DNA from: CAZXCK01 sp964639225
GTDB lineage: Bacteria; Chloroflexota; Anaerolineae; Aggregatilineales; Phototrophicaceae
NCBI GenBank assembly: GCA_964639225.1
Contig: CAZXCK010000138.1
Location: forward strand, 1 to 10,776
Reading direction: 5' to 3'
DNA length: 10,776 bases
Part shown: positions 6,935-10,776 of the stretch, piece after piece
How the letters are laid out: the number at the start of each line of letters is the position of its first letter
How positions within the stretch are numbered: the first letter of the stretch is position 1
Notes under the pieces: generated by a model
Told to the model about the DNA's origin: nothing
Seen by the model: only the letters and a program-made list of their open reading frames with translations
Databases searched by the model: none
Made by a program: the position numbers and the translations under genes

Positions 6935-8181
6935 CGCGTCTCCTCGAGTACACGCTTCAATCGCTGATTGAAGACGTAGAGATTGTGGAAGCCCCGACGC
7001 CGATTCCTCTCGGCGCCGCGGAACAAGATGACGTGATAACCGATGGACCTGCATACGTCGCACGCACACGACTTCCAGGGACGTGCCTCGAGAACCTCGC
7101 GGTAGCGATTCGATCGGTCCTTCTTCGGGTCGTAGAACTGCTCGTATTCCCGGATGATCCTCACGGCCTCGTCGACTTCCACCTCGTCTCGGTCAAACGC
7201 CGCCATCACGTCGAGGCAGTTCTTCTCCAGGCGACGGGCCACCTTTTGGTCGAGTTGGCCGGCCTTGATCTGCCTAGAGAGTCGAGGATTCGCCTCCACC
7301 TGTGGGATGCGTACCGCAGTGTACGTGCGGTCTCCCGAGTAGTAATTGGCGCGCTCGTCCTTGAAGGCTTTCCGCAGTGGGGACGTGCTGTCGAAGCTCG
7401 TCACCCCAAATCGCGCGAATTCGGGCACATACTCACATCGACTGATTCCCAGGAGGTGGATACGCGTCGACGCTTTACGGACGGCGTCCACGTGCCGCAG
7501 GATGGCGAGGATGTCCTCGGTCTTCAGGGGCACGAGTCCGCCTAGGGCGATCGTCTCGAAACCGAATCGCTCAAGCTCTATGAAAGACTCGGCGTACGAC
7601 GCCGGGCTCCAGCCATGAGCGACACCAACCGGTTGGAATCGCGCCTTGGTCTCGCTGGTCAATGCGAGGAATTCCTCGGCGCGCTCCAAGGTGACCCGCT
7701 GGCGATAGCGCCACTCCTCAGGAACCACGTCTAAACCTGGCAGCATCGAATCGTGATCGGCCTTAAAGCCGAGGATCACGTGATCGACGGAGATGCCATA
7801 ATCGAATCCGCACTCTTCGTAGAACCGAACCACATCTTCCGTCGGAAACGGCGGGTCCTTCTCCTTCACGTAAGAGAAGGCACCACAGTCGCCCATGATC
7901 TTCAAATCGCTGCCACCATTGTTTTCGAGGCGGAAAAACTCACGAGCCCCGACTCGACGCAACCGGTGGCGCTGCGCCAGTGTATACTTGGCCGACCCGA
8001 CGGAACCGATCCCTTCGACGATGCCCATGGAGACCAGGATACCATCGAACGGTGTGGCCGCGAAAACCTCGTGCGCGTACTTGTCGTCCTGTTGACGGAC
8101 CCGGAACTCGGCCCGTGTCTCCCTGGTAAAGTCGAAGGTGGGGTCGACCATATCCTGGCTGTCGGGGAAGAAGAACTTCAC
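6931..8181 (-). CDS. dpdA: DpdA, DNA 7-deazaguanine transglycosylase (TGT-like)
   Basis: 416 aa. TGT-superfamily enzymes swap guanine for a 7-deazaguanine; the DpdA branch acts on DNA. The barrel signatures are present: GDCGAFSY with catalytic-type D98, GVAHGWSP (187-193), ALGGLVPLK (212-220), and FDSTSP with D264 at the position of the TGT nucleophile. The C-terminal zinc site is CACDVC (C372, C374, C377) with H399 in FHNLYVF, as in TGT. It departs from tRNA TGTs in its N-terminus (FFFPDSQDMVDPTFDF), insertions around 140-165, and an extended helical section 300-350, as expected for DpdA. The start is a GTG at 8181 overlapping the preceding stop as GTGA, with AGGGGAG seven bases upstream. 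An extension to 8382 would sit inside the dpdB-like gene and is not conserved. Placement with preQ0 synthesis genes and DGQQR proteins supports the DNA role. Confidence 0.92.
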   Translation of the reverse strand: MKFFFPDSQDMVDPTFDFTRETRAEFRVRQQDDKYAHEVFAATPFDGILVSMGIVEGIGSVGSAKYTLAQRHRLRRVGAREFFRLENNGGSDLKIMGDCGAFSYVKEKDPPFPTEDVVRFYEECGFDYGISVDHVILGFKADHDSMLPGLDVVPEEWRYRQRVTLERAEEFLALTSETKARFQPVGVAHGWSPASYAESFIELERFGFETIALGGLVPLKTEDILAILRHVDAVRKASTRIHLLGISRCEYVPEFARFGVTSFDSTSPLRKAFKDERANYYSGDRTYTAVRIPQVEANPRLSRQIKAGQLDQKVARRLEKNCLDVMAAFDRDEVEVDEAVRIIREYEQFYDPKKDRSNRYREVLEARPWKSCACDVCRSIGYHVILFRGAERNRRRGFHNLYVFNQRLKRVLEETR

Positions 8182-9317
8182 TTGGCCGCTCCCCTGACGC
8201 GCACATAGTTCCTGACCAGGATGTCCGTCAGCATGCGGATGTGCCGTGGGACGTTTTGGATCTCGTTCCACGCGAGACCGGCCTCTTCCCACTCGCCAGC
8301 GGTCCATCGACAGATGGGTGCGATCCGGGCGAGTTCCTTCTTCGCGTATTTCTTCGCTTCGCCTTCCGCGGGACGATGCCAACCCATGATGCGGTCCATC
8401 AGGCGCCCCATCGCCCGGATGCCTGCCCCGTGCATGAGACGACTTCTGGTCGGCGCTTTACCCCAGGCTTCTGGAAAGGTCTCTTGGACGGCACTCCAGT
8501 AGGAAACGAGGAGATTGGTGATGCCGATGAAGTCGGTTTCCTCGGTTGTCGCGTTGCGGAATGGGAAGAGGGCTCCACTCGGAGAGGTGAGACTTTCTTG
8601 TATCATCTGTACTACCGCAGTATCTGATACAACGGCCTTCCGTCTCTTGGCCTTGGTTGCAGAGGAGCGCTTGATCATGCTATAGAAGGGAGACTTCTCC
8701 TCTGAATTGAGCCACTCGCAAAGGGCTGCGGGAATCTTGCGGACGGCCAACTTCGCCGGCAGGGGGGCCGAGATCTCGGGAAGAAGTTCCGTAAGTAGCC
8801 CGCGGGGGAGTGGCTTCTGGTTGTTCACTCGGATGAACTGATCCCTCTGAGTATCGACCTCGTCCGCCACAAACGCGCTGACAGGCACGGGAAGACCTCG
8901 GCGCTTGGACTTCGTCAACGCGAGGGTGCGCTGCTGGCCGTCGACGATCCAAGCAGCACGGGGCCCGTCGGGCAGTGAGGTGGGGACCTCGAGGACACCG
9001 GCGGTCACGCCGTTGCTCGTGACCTGAGGGCCGCGACTCTTGACAAATCTCACCCGCGACGAAAGTGCGAGGATGATTGCGTTCGGAAATAGGACGTCCT
9101 CGCTATCCAAGTAGTCCACGATGTCCTGGACGTGTCGCTTCACCTCGGGACGCTGATATCCGATGAGTCTGTCGGTTGCATCGCGGGAAACACGCGAAAC
9201 ATCCGCAATTGCCGCGACTTCCTCACCGGTGAGAGCGAAGAGGTAGATAGGGTACTTCGCGTTTTGGTCAAGACGGAGAGCCCGTAGTCTCATTATACTG
9301 TCTGGTTTTCTGGCCAC
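8178..9317 (-). CDS. dpdB: DpdB-like DGQ(H/Q)R-domain protein, copy 1 (upstream of dpdA)
   Basis: 379 aa. WIVDGQQR places DGQQR at D126-R130. Other family blocks are GYQRPEV (53-59), FPNAIILAL (77-85), FIRVNNQKPLPRGLLTELLP (161-180, N165/K168/P169), SPFYSMI (209-215), RSRLMHGAGIRAMG (291-304), APICRWTAGEW and WNEIQN. The protein is co-linear with copy 2 and about the same length. By family knowledge it should partner DpdA in base exchange and may contribute ATP hydrolysis or DNA binding; this is inferred. The start is a GTG five bases after the upstream stop, with AAGGGG inside the end of that gene. An in-frame ATG at 9293, after GACAGTATA, is a less likely alternative. The stop overlaps the dpdA start (GTGA), the tightest coupling in the operon, which favours this copy as the principal DpdA partner. 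Confidence 0.87.
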   Translation of the reverse strand: MARKPDSIMRLRALRLDQNAKYPIYLFALTGEEVAAIADVSRVSRDATDRLIGYQRPEVKRHVQDIVDYLDSEDVLFPNAIILALSSRVRFVKSRGPQVTSNGVTAGVLEVPTSLPDGPRAAWIVDGQQRTLALTKSKRRGLPVPVSAFVADEVDTQRDQFIRVNNQKPLPRGLLTELLPEISAPLPAKLAVRKIPAALCEWLNSEEKSPFYSMIKRSSATKAKRRKAVVSDTAVVQMIQESLTSPSGALFPFRNATTEETDFIGITNLLVSYWSAVQETFPEAWGKAPTRSRLMHGAGIRAMGRLMDRIMGWHRPAEGEAKKYAKKELARIAPICRWTAGEWEEAGLAWNEIQNVPRHIRMLTDILVRNYVRVRGAAK

Positions 9318-9322
9318 CTGTC

Positions 9323-10237
9323 TTACCCCTTCACGCTTTCGAACAACATGCTGAAGCGCTTCTGTTCACAGGCGAACCCCATGTCTCGGAATTTCCTTAA
9401 CAAGCGCGTCTTCGAATTCGTCGCGTCTGCTTGAAGTTCTCGGGATATAAAACTGCGAACGGATTCGTCAGACATCGCAACGCCGTCGATTACGCGGCGC
9501 TCCGGTGCACGTGCATTCAATTCTTCGATCAGGCGCGCAAGCTCCGGTGTTGTGAGATCCCGAGGACCGCGCTCAAGTAAGGCACGAACGATCCGGATGT
9601 TCAGCGAAACGCGCGCCCCCCCAAGTAAGCCCTCGACCCGCGAGTCAGTGGGAAGGAATCGATCCCTGATGTCTTGAAAACTCCGTCGCCGAGCGCCGAC
9701 GGACACGATCGACATCAGATCCCTTGAATTGAGTTCATTGGCGGCGCGTCCGAGGTCCGGGGCCAACGCCCTGACGTAGTCCAAAGACATCGCTACGATC
9801 ATGGGCTTGCCCGGATCTCGGTGCGCCAGGTCTGTTAGGGTTCGTGGCGACCGACCGAAACGAAGGCTTCTTGCGAGATCATTCCACCAGGCGCTGCAGT
9901 CAGAGGCCGGACCCACTGAATCGACGTCGCCTCGAGCGAAAGTCGCCGAGTAAGCAGGAATCGGAGTAGCCGATGATACGAGGCCGACTCCGGCCGAGCA
10001 AATCCAGAGATCCGACAAGGGATATTCGCCCACAATGTCGCATGCTACGGACCAGTAATCTCCGGAATAGATCGATCGAGCTGCCATCCGGGGATGTCTT
10101 CGAGCCTGAATCCGCTGTACCCATTCCCGCAGGCGATGGTCCGCACTAATCGGCGCGACATCGCCAAGCCGCAATTCCGGCGCAATTGGGCGTCTTTTCT
10201 TCTTCACGCAGTTGACAACCAGCGTAAACGGCTTCAT
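9323..10237 (-). CDS. DUF6884-like protein, candidate DpdC (preQ0-in-DNA to ADG step)
   Basis: 304 aa, first gene of the minus-strand operon. The N-terminal half follows the pattern of DUF6884/YaaA-like proteins: a leading strand ending in a Cys plus basic run (VVNCVKKKRR, C10), an AARSIYSGDYW segment (52-62), then DLWICSAGVGLVSS (76-89) and IPAYSATFARGD (93-104). The C-terminal third (~215-300) is basic and helical, with SVRSFISREL and KTRLLRKFRDMGFACEQKRF, suggesting DNA binding. In known clusters the gene besides dpdA/dpdB needed for making 7-amido-7-deazaguanine in DNA is dpdC. The position and co-operonic layout make this protein the natural candidate, but I do not recognise it as DpdC from sequence with certainty, so no symbol is given. 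The start ATG at 10237 has only a weak upstream GAGA; a stronger purine tract lies farther away. The stop is five bases before the dpdB-like GTG. Confidence 0.6.
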   Translation of the reverse strand: MKPFTLVVNCVKKKRRPIAPELRLGDVAPISADHRLREWVQRIQARRHPRMAARSIYSGDYWSVACDIVGEYPLSDLWICSAGVGLVSSATPIPAYSATFARGDVDSVGPASDCSAWWNDLARSLRFGRSPRTLTDLAHRDPGKPMIVAMSLDYVRALAPDLGRAANELNSRDLMSIVSVGARRRSFQDIRDRFLPTDSRVEGLLGGARVSLNIRIVRALLERGPRDLTTPELARLIEELNARAPERRVIDGVAMSDESVRSFISRELQADATNSKTRLLRKFRDMGFACEQKRFSMLFESVKG

Positions 10238-10260
10238 TTCTCATGACTCTCCCAGATTAC

Positions 10261-10295
10261 GGACTCTAACTAACATGCCCCTACTTTCAGAGTCC
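10261..10295. promoter_or_regulatory. Inverted repeat ahead of the operon, possible operator
   Basis: GGACTCT at 10261-10267 is the exact reverse complement of AGAGTCC at 10289-10295, with a 21-base spacer. It begins 24 bases upstream of the first start codon of the minus-strand operon, a position suited to an operator or a leader hairpin. No -10/-35 pair was convincing. Confidence 0.3.
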
Positions 10296-10297
10296 AG

Positions 10298-10339
10298 CAG
10301 TATTTGCACCATTCTCCATCATTTGATAAAACAGTATTT
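10298..10339. repeat. Direct repeat CAGTATTT, two copies 34 bp apart
   Basis: CAGTATTT occurs at 10298-10305 and again at 10332-10339, in the A/T-rich stretch where the leftward promoter is expected. The centre-to-centre distance is about three helical turns, so both copies would face the same side of DNA, as for a regulator site. With eight bases each in A/T-rich DNA, chance occurrence is possible. Confidence 0.25.
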
Positions 10340-10540
10340 TCGAAGTCAGTGGCGAAAGCCCTCTATTATTGCGACCACACGTTTGGGGACTAATGGATCA
10401 GTAGATTCTAGCTTCGGTTGGGACAAAGAATTCTGGGAGGAAGCGAAAGAAGTTGAAACTGCGACCAAGGATCAGGTTGGGGGCGACATAATGACGCCCT
10501 GGAGGGAGGTCGCTTAGACGGTAAATCGACGCCGCGGACG

Positions 10541-10553
10541 TGATCCCCGATCA
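10541..10553. repeat. Short palindrome TGATC-CCC-GATCA
   Basis: A five-base perfect inverted repeat with a three-base centre. It lies ten bases before the 16-bp stem, so the two form a cluster of dyad symmetry. It could be a minor hairpin or binding site. Confidence 0.35.
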
Positions 10554-10562
10554 GGGCGCGGA

Positions 10563-10607
10563 TTCCTGAACGAAGTGTCCAGCACAGGCGCACACTTCGT
10601 TCAGGAA
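10563..10607. repeat. Perfect 16-bp inverted repeat with 13-base loop
   Basis: TTCCTGAACGAAGTGT at 10563-10578 is exactly matched by its reverse complement ACACTTCGTTCAGGAA at 10592-10607; the loop is 13 bases. There is no T-run next to it on either strand, so an ordinary rho-independent terminator is not well supported. It lies between the presumed operon promoter and a possible rightward gene. A rho-assisted terminator, a mobile-element end or a recombinase/regulator site are all possible. Confidence 0.75.
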
Positions 10608-10753
10608 ACTCCCATGAGCTGAACTCGGCGCAAGTCCGATCCGCCGGATGGAACGGTCGTCGCCGATGATCCTCACGACCCCTTCATGACCACGAATAAC
10701 GGACACCAGCGCCGTGTACTACCCGTGGTGCAACGCCAGCGGAAGGACATCCC

Positions 10754-10776
10754 ATGCTCCAGCACGCCGATTCCCC
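10754..10776 (+). CDS. Possible start of a gene running off the right edge
   Basis: An ATG at 10754 is preceded by GGAAGGA at 10741-10747, a good ribosome-binding site at six bases spacing, and the frame (MLQHADSP) is open to the end. A second open frame starts with the ATG at 10686 and also runs out of the window. Only eight codons of the first are visible, so no product can be proposed. Confidence 0.25.

Larger units (their letters stand above)
10238..10753. other. Non-coding segment upstream of the dpd operon, no confident gene
   Basis: The first ~200 bases should contain the operon promoter reading leftward and are more A/T-rich than the genes beside them. They hold small inverted and direct repeats, listed separately. 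A plus-strand open frame of ~100 codons (10212-10517) crosses the start of the minus-strand gene and lacks a convincing ribosome site or family pattern. Its last ~35 residues (GWDKEFWEEAKEVE and onward) are compositionally protein-like and could be a decayed remnant. From about 10520 onward the sequence becomes GC-rich again and carries several palindromes. Confidence 0.5.

Noticed and set aside
6935..7069. Longer start for the second dpdB-like gene
   Set aside because: The extension reads antiphase through the conserved zinc-site end of dpdA and carries no family residues.
8182..8382. Longer start for dpdA
   Set aside because: It reads through the conserved ICRWT/WNEIQN end of the first dpdB-like gene in another frame; the GTG at 8181 has a good ribosome site.
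10212..10517. Plus-strand open frame of 101 codons upstream of the operon
   Set aside because: It overlaps the first operon gene and has no clear ribosome site or family pattern; at most its last ~35 codons might be a gene remnant.
1..10776. tRNA genes, CRISPR arrays, or a recognisable transposase
   Set aside because: No cloverleaf, regularly spaced repeats or transposase motifs were seen on either strand.

Overview
The window comes from an unidentified bacterium with a GC-rich chromosome. The first ~260 bases have almost exclusively G/C third codon positions. No gene here fixes the taxon. It looks like an accessory (genome-defence) island and falls into four parts.

(1) 3-455, + strand: the 3' end of a WYL-domain transcriptional regulator entering from the left. 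Its codon use changes abruptly near base 260. (2) 537-3106, + strand: a lower-GC two-gene unit. The first gene is a 557-aa protein with a canonical DGQHR motif (DndB-like) and a very acidic insert. Eight bases later comes a 295-aa HNH endonuclease with an additional C-terminal Cys-pair module. (3) 10237 down to 3224, - strand: eight tightly packed genes convergent to part 2. In transcription order they encode a DUF6884-like protein (candidate DpdC), a DGQQR-motif protein (DpdB-like), a DNA-type tRNA-guanine transglycosylase homologue (DpdA), a second DGQQR-motif DpdB-like protein, QueC, QueE, QueD and FolE2. (4) 10238-10776: a segment without a confident gene, rich in inverted repeats, including a perfect 16-bp stem. 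It ends with a possible start of another gene on the + strand.

Taken together, FolE2 + QueD + QueE + QueC make preQ0 (7-cyano-7-deazaguanine) from GTP. DpdA with a DpdB partner is known to exchange guanine in DNA for preQ0, and DpdC is known to hydrolyse preQ0 in DNA to the amide (ADG). No QueF is present, which fits preQ0 going into DNA rather than on to queuosine. The window therefore carries what looks like a complete, compact 7-deazaguanine DNA-modification operon. Two things are unusual. There are two DpdB-like paralogues flanking DpdA, one gene on each side. The helicase/nuclease restriction genes typical of known dpd clusters (dpdD-dpdK) are not seen; in their place a DndB-like DGQHR protein plus an HNH nuclease sits across a convergent junction. 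Whether that pair is the restriction arm, an independent defence unit or a later insertion is inference.

Several starts were fixed by stop/start overlaps: GTGA between the first dpdB-like gene and dpdA, ATGA between dpdA and the second dpdB-like gene, TAATG between queC and queE, and TGATG between queE and queD. These imply one translationally coupled operon.
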